Assembly (NCBI RefSeq): GCF_036237315.1
Contig: NZ_CP108356.1
Span: 1,736,001 to 1,800,000, forward strand
DNA from: Streptomyces sp. NBC_01351
GTDB lineage: Bacteria; Actinomycetota; Actinomycetes; Streptomycetales; Streptomycetaceae
Reading direction: 5' to 3'
DNA: 64,000 nucleotides
Part shown: in pieces, positions 33,179-45,700 of the stretch
Position numbering within the stretch: position 1 is the stretch's first letter
Layout of the letters: every line of letters starts with the position of its first letter
Position numbers and translations under genes: made by a program
The notes under the pieces: model-generated
Told to the model about the DNA's origin: nothing
The model's input: only the letters and a program-made list of their open reading frames with translations
Database searches by the model: none

Positions 33179-36100
33179 CTAGGAGATGCCGAATTCGCTG
33201 TCGAGCACGTCGAACAGCTCCTCGTCGGTGACCGTTTCGAAGTCGGTGCCGTCGTCGGCCGGCGCGGGGCCGCCGTGGGCGTCGCGCCAGCGGCGTACGA
33301 CGGACTCCAGCCGGGCGGTGATCGCGTCGGCGCGGGCGCCGATCACCTCCGTGTCCCCGCCCGAGGCGGGGAATCCGGTCAGCACGGCCTCGATCCGGTC
33401 GAGTTCGGCCAGCGCCGCGGCGGCCGGGTCGCCGGCCGCCGACTCGGACACGGACTCGGATTCCATCCGTTCCGCCAGGAAGGCGGCGGCGGCCCGCGGG
33501 GTCGGGTAGTCGAAGATCAGGGTGGCCGGCAGGTCGCATCCGCTGGCGGCGGTGAGCCGTCGGCGCAGTTCCACGGCGGCGAGGGAGTCGAAGCCCATGT
33601 CGCGGAACGCGAGATCGGTCTCGACGGCCGCGCTGGAGTCGTAACCGAGGACGGCCGCGACGTGCGTACGTACCAACGCCAGCAGCACGCGGCCGCTCTC
33701 GGCGGCCCCGAGTCCGTCGAGCTTGTTCCGCAGGGAGGCCGCTGCCTCCCGGGACTCCTCGGCGGAGGGCACGTCGTGGGGGCCGGCGGGCGCGGAGCCG
33801 GTGGTCCCGGCGGCGTCGACCCAGTAGCGGCTGCGCTGGAAGGCGTAGGTGGGGAGGTCGGTGACGCGGGCGCCGGTGCCGGCGTAGAAGGCCGTCCAGT
33901 CGACGCGTACGCCGTCCACGTGAAGGTGGGCGAGAGCGTTGATCAGGGCTTCGGGCTCGGGGCGGTTCCTGCGCAGGGCCGGTACGAGGACAGCCTCGTC
34001 GGAGTCGACGCTCTGCGTGGCGAGGCCGGTGAGGATGCCGTCCGGGCCGATCTCCAGGAAGCGGGTGACGCCCTGCTGGGCGAGGGTCTCGACGGCGTCG
34101 GTGAAGCGGACGGCCTCCCGGACCTGGCCGACCCAGTACTCCGCCGACTGCCAGTCGTTGGAGACCTGACCGGTGACCGTGGAGACGGCGGGGATGCGCG
34201 GCTTGCTGAAGGTCAACTGAGCTGCGATGGCCCGGAATTCGTCGAGCATCGGGTCCATCAGCGCCGAGTGGAAGGCGTGCGAGACCGCGAGGCGGCTGGT
34301 CTTGCGGCCGGCGGAGGCGAAGTGCTCGCCGACCGCCAGGACGGCGGCTTCGACACCGGACACCACCACGGAATCGGGCCCGTTGATCGCCGCGATGGCC
34401 ACCCCATCGGTGAGCCGTGGGAGGACTTCTTCCTCGGTGGCCTGTACGGCGAGCATCGCGCCCCCGGGCGGGAGCGCCTGCATCAGCCGACCGCGCGCCA
34501 CGACCAGTCGGGCCGCATCGGCCAGTGACAGGACCCCCGCCACGTGGGCGGCGGCCAGCTCGCCGATGGAGTGACCGGCGACCGCGTCGGGCTTGACGGC
34601 CCAGGTTTCGACGAGGCGGTAGAGGGCGACTTCGAGGGCGAACAGCGCGGGCTGGGTGATCGCGGTGGCGTTCAGCGTCTCCGCGTCCTCACCCCACACC
34701 ACCTCCCGCAACGACCGACCCAGGTGCGCGTCGATCTCCGCGCAGACGGTGTCGTAGGCCGCGGCGAACGCGGGGAAGGCTTCGTACAGTTCGCGCCCCA
34801 TCCCGAGGCGCTGCGCGCCCTGCCCGGTGAACAGGAACGCCGTGCGCCCGCCGCGCCGGATGCGGCCCGTCACCACCCCGGGGTGGTACTCGCCCTCGGC
34901 GAGGGCAGCGAGTGCGGCCTCGCGGTCGTCGCCCAGGACGACCGCCCTGTGGGCGAAGGCCGAGCGTGCCGTGGCCAGGGAGAGCCCGATGTCCGCCGCA
35001 TCGGTCCCGGGCTCTCCCGTGACCCGGTCCCGCAGGCGGGCGGCCTGAGCAGCGAGGGACTGCTCGGTCTTCGCCGACACCACCCAGGGAACCACGGGGA
35101 GTTCGGCCCGCACAGCCGTCTCCCCCGCGCCCGCCGGCGCCTCCTCGATGATCACGTGGGCGTTCGTCCCGCTGATCCCGAAGGAGGAAATGCCGGCCCG
35201 CCGTACCGCACCGCCGGGCACCCAGGGGCGCGCCTCGGCCAGCAGTTCCACGTTGCCTTCCGACCAGTCCACCTGGCCGGAAGGACTCTCCGCGTACAGG
35301 GACTTGGGCAGGATGCCGTGGCGCATCGCCATGACCATCTTGATGATCCCCGCGACCCCCGCGGCCGCCTGGCTGTGGCCCATGTTGGATTTGATCGACC
35401 CCAGCCACAGCGGCCGCTCTTCGGGCCGCTCCTGCCCGTACGTCTCCAGCAGCGCCTGCGCCTCGATCGGGTCGCCCAGCGTCGTGCCGGTGCCGTGCGC
35501 CTCGACCGCGTCGACCTCGGCCGCGGACAGGCCGGCGTCCGCCAGGGCCCGCCGGATGACCTTCTGCTGCGCGGGGCCGTTCGGGGCGGTCAGGCCGTTG
35601 CTGGCGCCGTCCTGGTTGAGCGCGGACCCGCGGAGGACTGCGAGTACCGGGTGGCCGTTGCGGCGGGCGTCGGAGAGCCGCTCCAGCAGGAGCATGCCCG
35701 CGCCTTCCGAGCAGGCGACGCCGTCGGCGGACGCGGAGAAGGACTTGGAGCGACCGTCGGAGGCGAGACCCTGCTGGGTGCTGAAGTAGACGAACATGTC
35801 GGGGGTGGCCATGACGGTCACCCCGCCGGCCAGCGCCAGGTCGCACTCTCCCGAGCGCAGGGACCGGGCGGCCAGGTGGAGGGCCACGAGGGAGGACGAG
35901 CAGGCCGTGTCCACGCTCACCGCCGGACCTTCGAGGCCCAGGGTGTAGGCGACGCGGCCGGAGACCACGCTGCCGGCGGTGGTGCTTCCGGGCTCCCGGC
36001 CGAGTGCATAGTCGTGGTACATGACCCCGGCGAACACTCCGGCCGACGTGCCCTTGAGGGTCGTCGGATCGATCCCGGCCCGCTCGATGGCCTCCCAGGA

Positions 36101-36517
36101 CACCTCCAGCAGCAGCCGCTGCTGAGGGTCCGTCATCAGGGCCTCCTTGGGGCCGATACCGAAGAAGACGGGGTCGAAGTCGGCTGCCTGGTAGAGGAAT
36201 CCGCCTTCGCGGGCGTACGTCTTGCCGGGCGTGCCCGGTTCCGCGTCGTACACGTCCGGGTCCCAGCCGCGGTCCGTGGGGAACTCGCCGATGGCGTCGA
36301 CCCCGTCCGCGACCAGCTGCCACAGCTCCTCGGGCGTGGTGACCCCGCCCGGGTAGCGGCAGCCCATGCCGACGATCGCGATCGGGTCGTCGTGGTGTCC
36401 GGAACGGCCGGAAGCGGCGGTGGGGCGGCGCTCGGCCTCCGCGAGCCGGCGGCGGGCCTCCCGCAGGTCGGTCGTGGCCCGCTTCAGGTATTCGAGAAGT
36501 CGCTCCTCGTTACTCAC
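33179..36517 (-). CDS. PKS-C: module 6 (KS-AT-ACP, no reductive domains)
   Basis: This is a 1,112-residue single-module protein. The N-terminal docking coil is [20 protein letters not shown] has Cys207 in DTACSSS, AT has Ser650 in GHSIGE with HAFHS (malonyl), and ACP has Ser977 in GFDSL. After the AT's YAFQRSRYW end only about 60 linker residues precede the ACP, so there is no room for DH or KR. The module should leave a beta-keto group, predicted at C11. The C-terminal docking domain ends [11 protein letters not shown]. The GTG start at 36517 is preceded by GAGGGAG nine bases away. A strong terminator and a 239-base gap separate it from PKS-B, so it likely begins a new transcript covering PKS-C, -D, -E and the second adenylating enzyme. 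Confidence 0.95.
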   Translation of the reverse strand: MSNEERLLEYLKRATTDLREARRRLAEAERRPTAASGRSGHHDDPIAIVGMGCRYPGGVTTPEELWQLVADGVDAIGEFPTDRGWDPDVYDAEPGTPGKTYAREGGFLYQAADFDPVFFGIGPKEALMTDPQQRLLLEVSWEAIERAGIDPTTLKGTSAGVFAGVMYHDYALGREPGSTTAGSVVSGRVAYTLGLEGPAVSVDTACSSSLVALHLAARSLRSGECDLALAGGVTVMATPDMFVYFSTQQGLASDGRSKSFSASADGVACSEGAGMLLLERLSDARRNGHPVLAVLRGSALNQDGASNGLTAPNGPAQQKVIRRALADAGLSAAEVDAVEAHGTGTTLGDPIEAQALLETYGQERPEERPLWLGSIKSNMGHSQAAAGVAGIIKMVMAMRHGILPKSLYAESPSGQVDWSEGNVELLAEARPWVPGGAVRRAGISSFGISGTNAHVIIEEAPAGAGETAVRAELPVVPWVVSAKTEQSLAAQAARLRDRVTGEPGTDAADIGLSLATARSAFAHRAVVLGDDREAALAALAEGEYHPGVVTGRIRRGGRTAFLFTGQGAQRLGMGRELYEAFPAFAAAYDTVCAEIDAHLGRSLREVVWGEDAETLNATAITQPALFALEVALYRLVETWAVKPDAVAGHSIGELAAAHVAGVLSLADAARLVVARGRLMQALPPGGAMLAVQATEEEVLPRLTDGVAIAAINGPDSVVVSGVEAAVLAVGEHFASAGRKTSRLAVSHAFHSALMDPMLDEFRAIAAQLTFSKPRIPAVSTVTGQVSNDWQSAEYWVGQVREAVRFTDAVETLAQQGVTRFLEIGPDGILTGLATQSVDSDEAVLVPALRRNRPEPEALINALAHLHVDGVRVDWTAFYAGTGARVTDLPTYAFQRSRYWVDAAGTTGSAPAGPHDVPSAEESREAAASLRNKLDGLGAAESGRVLLALVRTHVAAVLGYDSSAAVETDLAFRDMGFDSLAAVELRRRLTAASGCDLPATLIFDYPTPRAAAAFLAERMESESVSESAAGDPAAAALAELDRIEAVLTGFPASGGDTEVIGARADAITARLESVVRRWRDAHGGPAPADDGTDFETVTDEELFDVLDSEFGIS

Positions 36518-36640
36518 CGAGACCTACTCCCTCTGGTCGACGATCCGTGGCGACTCACTCGCGGGACGTCCAACGTTGATCGGATTTGAACGCTACTGAG
36601 ACCGTCGAGGGACGGCCTACCCTTAGCCCACCCCTGCCGC
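36518..36640 (-). promoter_or_regulatory. Promoter region of the PKS-C/D/E transcript with TAAGGGTAGG motif
   Basis: On the minus strand, TAAGGGTAGG lies at 36625-36616 and a -10-like TAGCGT at 36595-36590, 20 bases downstream of it. The same 10-mer precedes the aminomutase operon, 41 bases before a TAGCAT. The difference of 21 bases is about two helical turns, as for a protein bound to the same DNA face. The terminator just upstream implies a promoter is needed here. No mapped start site is available. Confidence 0.42.
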
Positions 36641-36673
36641 GGGCACCGGTCGGGAAGGGGAAAACACGCGAAA

Positions 36674-36720
36674 GGCCGGGGTGCGTGACGGCTGTGGTAC
36701 AGCCGTCACGCACCCCGGCC
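36674..36720 (-). terminator. Strong intra-cluster terminator after PKS-B, 22-bp perfect stem
   Basis: The arms are 36674-36695 and 36699-36720, with a 3-base loop GGT. All 22 pairs are Watson-Crick. On the minus strand the hairpin starts 36 bases past the PKS-B stop and is followed by TTTCGCGTGTTTT, so it looks like an intrinsic terminator. It interrupts an otherwise co-directional PKS gene series. Confidence 0.85.
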
Positions 36721-36756
36721 GGGTGGCCGGGCCGCCCGGTCGGGCGGTCCGGCGCG

Positions 36757-39700
36757 TCAGGGGGTCGCGGAGGAGCCGAGCTCGTTGTCGAGGATGTCGA
36801 ACAGCTCGTCCGCGGTGACCTCGTCGAGGTCCTGGCCGGGATCCGGGATCTCCGGCATGCCATACCCCTGGTCGTGGATCTGTGGTCCGTCGAGCCGGCC
36901 GGCCAACTCCCGCAGCCGCTCGGCCAGTCGTGCGCGCTCGGGGCCGACCGGCGGGGCGTCGGTCGTGAGCAGGGCCTCCAGCTTCTTGAGGTCGGCTTCC
37001 ACGCCGGATACGGGGGTGGCGGGGACGAGCCGGGCCGCGATGTAGGCGGCGACCTCCGCCGCGCTCGGGTAGTCGAAGATCAGCGTGGCGGGCAGCCGCA
37101 CTCCGCTGGCTGCCGTGAGCTGGTTGCGCAGTTCCACGGAGCCGAGCGAGTCGAAGCCCAACTCCCCGAAAGCGCGGTCGGGTTCGATGGCATCGCCGGA
37201 GGCGTGGCCGAGTACGGCGGCCGCGTGGCCGCGTACGACATCCAGGATGATCCGGGTCCGCTCCTCCTCGTCCCGCCCGGCGATCCGCTCGGCCAGCGAG
37301 GCACCCTTCGGTCCCCCTGCGGCGACCTGCTTGCGTGCCGCCCCCGGGACCATCGCCCTTAGCAAGGCGGGCAGTTCGTCGCTACGGGTCCGCAGCGCGC
37401 CCGCGTCCACCCGTAGCGGCACGGTGGCCGCGAGGCCCGAGGCGAGCGCGGAGTCGAACAGGGCCAGTGCTTCCGCCTCGGAGAGGGCGGGCGTGCCCGC
37501 GCGGCGCATGCGCTCCAGGTCGGCGTCGGTGAGGTGGGCCGCCATACCGGTGGTGACGGCCCAGAGGCCGAAGGCCATCGAGGTGGCCGGCAGGCCTTCC
37601 GCGTGCCGGTGGGCGGCGAGGGCATCGAGGAACACATTCGCCGCCGCGTAATTGCCCTGCCCGGCCGCCAGCACCAGACCACCCGCCGAGGAGAACATCA
37701 CGAACGCCGACAAGTCGAGGTGACGCGTCAGCTCGTGCAGATGCCAGGCCGCATCCACCTTCGGACGCAACACCACATCCATCCGCTCAGCCGTCAACGC
37801 ACCGATCACACCGTTATCAGCGACACCCGCCACATGGACCACACCCGACAGGGGACGCGCCGGATCCACATCGGCGAGGACGGCGGCCAGCGCCTCCCGG
37901 TCCGCCACATCACACGCGGAGACCGTGACCGAAGCACCCAGGCCGTTCAGATCGGCGAGCAGCTCCGGAACACCGGGAGCATCCGTGCCCCGGCGCCCCA
38001 GCAGCAACAGGTTCCGTACCCCGTGCTCGGTCACCAGGTGACGGGCCACGAGCGCACCCAGACCACCCGTACCACCCGTGATCAGCACCGTCCCGACCTC
38101 GTCCCACAGCGGCCCCGCACCGTCACCGACGGACACCCGGACCAGCCTCGGCACCGACACCTGACCCTCACGCACCGCCAACTCCGGCTCACCCAGGGCG
38201 AGGAGCTGCCTCAAGGCCACCGAGCCGTCGGTGTCGACCAGCACGAAGCGGCCCGGGTTCTCCGCCTGCGCAGCACGCACCAGACCCCACACCGGAGCCT
38301 GCCGCACATCCACCGGCTCACCCTCCACCACAGCCACCGCACCCCGCGTGACCACCACCAGCACCGCACCCTCGGGCCGCTCCACGGACAGCCAGTCCTG
38401 CACCGCCTCCAATGCCGACCGCACCGTCGTCCGCACATCGGCGAGTACGTCACCGCTGGTCGGCACACCGACGCAGTCGAAGACGACGTGGTCGGGTACG
38501 TCGGCGGCGGCCTGTCCGCTCACGGGCACGGGCTGCCAGCCGACCCGGAGCAGGGCGTCGCCCGCTCCCGCGCCGAGCTGTTCGGCCGACACAGGCCGGG
38601 AGAGGAGGGACTCCACCGACAGCACGGGGCGGCCGTGTTCGTCGGCGGCGGTCAGCGAGAGCCCGTCCTGCTGGGCGACCGGGGTGATCCGCACGCGCAG
38701 CGCCTTGGCCCCGGACGCGTGCAACGCCACCCCGTTCCAGGCGAAGGGCAGCAGGGTCTGCCCGCCGCCTTCACGGCCCGGGATGTCGAGCAGTCCGACG
38801 TGCATCGCCGCGTCCAGCAGGGCGGGGTGCAGCCCGAAGCGGGCGGCGTCCTCGTGGGCCTGTTCCGGCAGGCGCACCTCGGCGTAGAGGGCGTCGCCGA
38901 GTCGCCAGGCCGCGGTGAGGCCCTGGAACACCGGCCCGTAGTGATAGCCGGCCGCCGCGAGGTCGGGGTAGGCCCCGGTGACGACCAGCTCCTCGGCCCC
39001 GGCGGGCGGCCAGTCCGTCAGCCCCTCCGCCGCAACCGCTTCCGCCGTCGGGGCCAGCACGCCTTCGGCGTGGCGGGTCCACGGGAGGTCCGGCTCGTCG
39101 TCGGCGCGCGAGTGGACGGCCACGCTCCGGCGCCCCGTGTCGTCCGCCGCCCCGACCACGACCTGGACGGCGATCCCGCCTCTCGCGGGGAGGACCAGCG
39201 GAGCCTGCAGGGTGAGCTCCTCCAGCAGCCCGCAGCCGAGCCGTTCCCCCGCCCGGATGGCCAGCTCGACGAATCCGGTGCCCGGCAGCAGGACGCTGCC
39301 GAGGACGTCGTGGTCGGTGATCCAGCCGTGCGTGCCGGCGGTCAGACGTCCGGTGAGGACCGCGCCCCCGTCGTCGGGGAGAACGACGGCCGCGCGGAGC
39401 AGGGGGTGGTCGAGGGCGATCTGTCCGGAGTCGGCGGTGCCACCGGCGGCGGCGGGTGCCGTCATCCAGTAGCGGGAGCGCTGGAAGGGATACGTGGGCA
39501 GTTCGACGAGCCGGGCGCCGGTGGCGGCGTGGAAGGCCTGCCAGTCGACGTGCGCACCCGAGACGTGGAGCTGGGCGAGGGCGGTGACCAGGGTCTCCGC
39601 CTCGGGGCGGTTCTTACGGACCGTCGCAGCGAGAACGGCGTCGTCCAGAGTCCGCGCGGCGAGGCCCGTGAGCACCCCGTCCGGGCCGATCTCCAGGAAC

Positions 39701-42700
39701 CGCGTGACGCCCTGCTGTGCGAGGGCCTCGACGGCGTCGGCGAAGCGGACCGCCTCACGGACCTGACCCACCCAGTACTCCGGCGACTGCCAGTCCGCAC
39801 CCGGGCGCCCCGTCACCGTCGAGACGAATCCCACCTTCGGCTCGGCGTACGACAACTGCCGTGCGACAGACCGGAATTCGTCGAGCATCGGATCCATGAG
39901 CGCCGAGTGGAAGGCGTGCGAGACGGCAAGCCGGCTGGTCTTACGGCCGACGGCCGCAAAGTGCTCGCCGACCGCCAGAACCGCGGCCTCGACACCGGAC
40001 ACCACCACGGAATCGGGCCCGTTGATCGCCGCGATGCCCACCCCATCGGCGAGCAGCGGCAGGACCTCTTCCTCGGTGGCCTGTACGGCGAGCATCGCGC
40101 CACCCGCCGGCAGCGCCTGCATCAGCCGACCACGAGCCACCACCAGCCGGGCCGCATCCGCCAGGGACAGCACCCCCGCCACATGCGCGGCAGCCAGCTC
40201 ACCGATCGAATGCCCGGCCACCACGTCGGGCCTGACACCCCACGCCTCCACCAGCCGGTACAGCGCCACCTCGACCGCGAACAGCGCGGGCTGCGTGACC
40301 GCGGTCGCGTTCAGCGCCTCCGCGTCCTCACCCCACACCACCTCGCGCAACGACCGCCCGAGGTGCGGGTCGACCTCGGCACACACCGCGTCGAACGCCT
40401 CCGCGAACGCGGGGAAGGCCTCGTACAGCTCGCGCCCCATCCCCAACCGCTGCGCGCCCTGCCCCGTGAACAGGAACGCCGTCGACCCCTTGCCCGCGAC
40501 GCCCCGCACCACGCCCGGGTGCGACTCTCCCCCGGCCAGTGCGGCGAGTCCGGTCTCCCGGTCTCCCACCACCACCGCCCGGTGCTCCATGACACCGCGC
40601 GCCACGGCCAGGCCGTAACCGATGTCCTCGGAGCTGTGGTCCGCGGCCACGGCCAGCAGCCGCTCGGCCTGATCGGCCAGCGCCTCGCCGGTCTTCGCCG
40701 ACAACAGCCATGGAATTACGGGCAGTTCGGTGACCATCTCGCGCACAGGCTCCTCCGGGGCCTGTTCCACGATCACGTGCGCGTTCGTGCCGCTCAGCCC
40801 GAACGAGGAGATCCCCGCCCGCCTCGGCCGGCCTTCGGTGGGGTCCCAGTCCCGGGACTTCGTGAGCAGTTCCACGTCGCCCGCCGACCAGTCGATCTGG
40901 TCCGAGCGTTCCTCCGCGTGCAGGGAGGGCGGCAGGACGCCGTGCCGCATCGCCATGACCATCTTGATGATGCCCGCGACGCCGGCGGCGGCCTGGGTGT
41001 GCCCGAAGTTCGACTTCACCGAGCCCAGCCACAGCGGCGGCTGTCCCTCGGCCCTGCCCTGGCCGTACGTGGCCAGTAGCGCCTGCGCCTCGATCGGGTC
41101 GCCGAGCCGGGTCCCCGTACCGTGCGCCTCCACCGCATCCACCTCGGCGGCCGTGAGGCCCGCGTCGGCGAGGGCCTGGCGGATGACCCGCTGCTGCGCG
41201 GGACCGTTCGGGGCGGTCAGGCCGTTGCTCGCACCGTCCTGGTTGAGCGCCGAGCCCCGCACCACCGCCAGCACCCGGTGCCCGTTGCGGCGGGCGTCCG
41301 ACAGCCGCTCCAGCAGCAGGACCCCCGCGCCCTCGCCCCAGCCGGTGCCGTCCGCGCCCGCGCCGAAGGACTTGCAGCGGCCGTCCGGGGACAGTCCGCG
41401 CTGCTCGCTGAAGTACACCAGCATGTCGGGGGTGGACATGACGGTCACGCCACCCGCCAGGGCCAGGGAGCACTCCCCCGACCGCAGGGCCTGCGCCGCC
41501 ATGTGCAGGGCGACCAGCGAGGAGGAGCAGGCCGTGTCCACCGTGACCGCCGGGCCCTCCAGGCCCAGCGTGTACGCGACCCGGCCGGAGACCAGGCTGC
41601 CTGCCGTGCCGCCCGCGTAGTCGTGGTACATCACCCCGGCGTACACGCCGGTACGGCTGCCCTTGAGTGCCGCCGGGTCGACTCCCGCCCGCTCGATCGC
41701 CTCCCAGGAGATCTCCAGCAGCAGCCGCTGCTGCGGGTCCATGATGAGCGCCTCGCGGGGGGAGATCCCGAAGAACGCCGGGTCGAACTCGGCCGCGTCG
41801 TAGAGGAATCCGCCGTCGCGGGCGTAGGACTTGCCGGGCGTGCCCGGCTCCGGGTCGTACACGCCCGGGTCCCAGCCCCGGTCGTCGGGTAGCGGGGCGA
41901 TCGCGTCGACCCCGTCGGCGACCAACTGCCACAGTCCGTCGGGGCTGGTCACGCCTCCCGGGTAGCGGCAGGCCATGCCCACGATCACGATGGGGTCCTC
42001 GCCGCCCGCCTGTGCGGCGGAGGCGGCGGCGGCCGATGCCGTATCGGGTGCGGCGTCCGGGGTCCCGTCGAGGAGCTCCTGGACGTACGCGGCGACGGCC
42101 TCGGCCGTCGGGTAGTCGAAGATCAGCGTGGCCGGGAGCCGCAGTCCGGTCTCCGCGTCGAGCCGGTTGCGGAGTTCGACGGCGGTGAGCGAGTCGAAGC
42201 CCAACTCGTCGAAGGCGCGCCGGGGTTCGATGGCTTCGCCCGAGGCGTGCCCGAGGACCGCCGCGATCTTCGTACGGACCAGGTCGAGGACGGCGCCGGC
42301 CCGGTCGGCGCCGATCAGGCCGGCGAGTCGGGTGCGCAGGGCCGGGGATCCGGTACGGGCCGGGCGGCGGCCGGGGGCCCGTACGAGGCCCCGCAGCAGG
42401 GCGGGGGTCTCGTCGGCGTGTGCGCGGAGCACCCCGAGGTCCAGGCGTACGGGGACCGTGGCCGCCTCCCCCGAGCGCAGTGCGGCGTCGAAGAGTGCGA
42501 GGCCCCGGTCTGCGGGTACGGCGGGGGTGCCGGCCTGCCGCATCCGCTCCAGTTCGGCCGTGCCGAGCCGGGTGCCCATGCCGCCCGGGGTGTCCCAGAG
42601 GCCGAAGGCCAGGGAGGCGGCCGGGAGGCCTTCGGCGTGGCGGTGGGCGGCGAGGGCGTCGAGGAAGGCGTTCGCGGCGGCGTAGTTGGCCTGGCCCGTC

Positions 42701-45700
42701 GAGCCGAGGGTTCCGGCGACGGAGGAGAAGAGGACGAAGGCGGTGAGGCCGGGGCCGGGGCCGAGGTCCCGGGTCAGCTCGTGCAGGTGCCAGGCGGCGT
42801 CCGCCTTGGGTGCGAGGACGCCGCGCAGGCGCTCGGCCGTGAGCGAGGTGATCATCGCGTCGTCGAGTACGCCCGCCGCGTGGACGATTCCGCGCAGCGG
42901 GTGCGCCGGATCCACCCCGGCCAGAAGTGCGGCCACCGCGTCACGGTCGGCCACGTCGCACGCGGCGAAGGCGACCGCCGCACCCGACTCCGCCAGTTCC
43001 GAGCGGAGTTCTTCGGCGCCGGGGGCCTCCGCTCCGCGTCGGCCCGCGAGCAGCAGGTGGCGTACGCCGTGTTCGGCGACCAGGTGGCGGGCCACGAGCG
43101 CGCCCAGCCCACCCGTGCCACCCGTGATCAGCACCGTCCCGGCCGGATCCCACACCGTCTCGGGCCCGGCGGGAGCGGTGGCGGTGACCCGGACCAGCCG
43201 GGGGACCAGCGTCCGGCCCTCCCGGATCGCCGCCTCCGGTTCGTCACCGGCCCGTACGGGGCCGGAGTCCGCGGTTCCGTCCGTGTCGAGGAGTACGAAA
43301 CGGCCGGGGTTCTCCGCCTGCGCCGCGCGTACCAGACCCCACACCGGGGCCTGCCGTACGTCGACCGGCTCGCCGTCGCCCACGCAGACGGCGCCGCGCG
43401 TGACGACGACGAGGGAGGCGGCGGCGAACCGCTGGTCGGCGAGCCACTGGTGCAGGACGCCCAGGACCCGTTCGGCCACGGCGTGGACGGCGGACGGCAC
43501 GTCCTCGACCTCGTCCTTCCCCCTGTCCTCGTCTGCCGGTGCGCACTCCAGGACCACCGTGCCGTCCACGGGGCCTTCGGCGGGTACGTCCTCCCAGCGC
43601 AGCCACTCCCCCGGCGCGGCGGAGTGGTCGGCGGGCTGCCAGGCGACCCGGTAGAGCGGGTCCGCGGCCGCGCCTCCGGTCCCGGACGCTTCCAGCGCCC
43701 GGCCGACGACACCGCCGACCGCCGCGACCGGGGCGCCGGAGGCGTCCGCGATGTCCAGGGCGAGGCTCTGCGGGGTCGGCCGGGAGATCCGTACGCGCGC
43801 GGCCGAGGTGCCGGCCGCGAACAGCCGTACGTCCTTCCACACGAACGGCAGCACCGTGCCGCCGTCGTGGCCCTCGCCGCCGTCCACCAGTGCGGCGTGC
43901 ATCGAGGCGTCGAGCAGCGCCGGGTGCAGCCCGTACGCCTCCGGCCGCACGTCCTGCTCCAGTGCGACCTCGGCGTAGAGGGCGCCGTCGAGCCGCCAGG
44001 CGGCCGTCAGCCCCTGGAAGGCCGGCCCGTACGCGAGGCCTTGCTCGCGCAGCGCCTCGTACGCCCCGTCGAGGGGGAGGGCGACCGCGCCCGGCGGGGG
44101 CCAGGCGGTCAGGTCGAAGGCGGGCGCGTCCGCGGCCTCGGCCAGCACGCCTTCCGCGTGCAAGGTCCAGTCGGGCCCGGCGAGGCTCTCGTCCCTCGCG
44201 TACACCCCGACGCTGCGCCGGCCCGAGTCGTCGGCGGCTCCGACGACGACCTGCACGGCGGCGGCGCCGTCCTCGGGGAGTACGAGGGGCGCGTGGAGGG
44301 CCAGCTCTTCCAGAACGTCACAGCCGACGTGGTCGCCCGCGCAGATCGCCAGCTCCACGAACCCCGCACCGGGGAAGAGGATCGCGTCCCGCACCACGTG
44401 GTCGGCGAGCCAGGGCTGCGCGGCGACGGCGAGCCGTCCGGTGAGTACGGCGCCGCCCGAGTCGGCGAGCGTCACGACCGAGCCGAGCAGGGGGTGGGCG
44501 TGGCCGGCGCTCCCCGGCTTCACCGCGTCGATCCAGAAGCGGGTGCGCTGGAAGGAGTACGTGGGGAGGTCGACGCGGCGGGCGCCTGCGGCGGCGTAGA
44601 AGGCCTGCCAGTCGACGCGTACGCCGGAAACGTGCAGGTGGGCGAGGGCGGTGACAAGGGTCTCCGCCTCGGGGCGGTTCTTGCGGACGGCCGCGACGAG
44701 GAGGGCCTCGTCCAGGATCTGCGAGGCGAGACCGGTGAGGATCCCGTCGGGGCCGATCTCCAGGAAGCGGGTGACGCCCTGCTGTGCGAGGGCCTCGACG
44801 GCGTCGGCGAAGCGGACCGCCTCGCGGACCTGGCCGACCCAGTACTCCGGCGACTGCCAGTCCGTGGAGACCGTGCCGGTGACGGTCGACACCACCGGGA
44901 CGGTCGGCTCGTTGAACGTCAACTGGGCTGCTATGGCCCTGAATTCGTCGAGCATTGGGTCCATCAGCGCCGAGTGGAAAGCGTGCGAGACGGCCAGCCG
45001 GCTCGTCTTCCGCCCGGTGGAGGCGAAGTGCTCGCCGACGGCCAGGGCTGCGGCTTCGACACCCGAAACCACCACTGACCGCGGCCCGTTGACCGCCGCG
45101 ATGCCCACCCCATCGGCGAGCAGCGGCAGGACCTCTTCCTCGGTGGCCTGTACGGCGAGCATCGCGCCACCCGCCGGAAGCGCCTGCATCAGCCGACCGC
45201 GAGCCACCACCAGCCGGGCCGCGTCCGCCAGGGACAGCACCCCCGCCACATGGGCGGCAGCCAGCTCACCGATCGAGTGCCCGGCCAGCACATCGGGCCT
45301 GACACCCCACGCCTCGACCAGCCGGTACAGGGCGACTTCGAAGGCGAAGAGCGCCGGCTGCGTGATCGCCGTGGCGTTCAGCGCCTCCGCGTCCTCACCC
45401 CACACCACCTCGCGCAACGACCGCCCAAGGAGTGCGTCGACCTCCGCACACACCGCGTCGAAGGCCTCCGCGAACACCGGGAACGCGGCGTACAACTCCC
45501 GCCCCATCCCCAGCCGCTGCGCACCCTGCCCCGTGAACAGGAACGCCGTCCGCCCACCGGCCTGCGCCTGGCCGACGACCACCCCGGGGTGGTCCTCCCC
45601 CACGGCGAGCGCCTCCAGAGCGGCGAGCGCGCCCGCCCGGTCGCCGACCACCACCGCGCGGTGCTCGAACAGGGACCTCGACGTCGCCAGGGAGTACCCG

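Noticed and set aside
37340..37380. Possible TTA (bldA) codons, for example TTGCTAAGG in PKS-B
   Set aside because: At the TTA-like sites I inspected by eye the triplet was out of frame or was CTA/TTG. None was confirmed in frame, but this was not an exhaustive scan.
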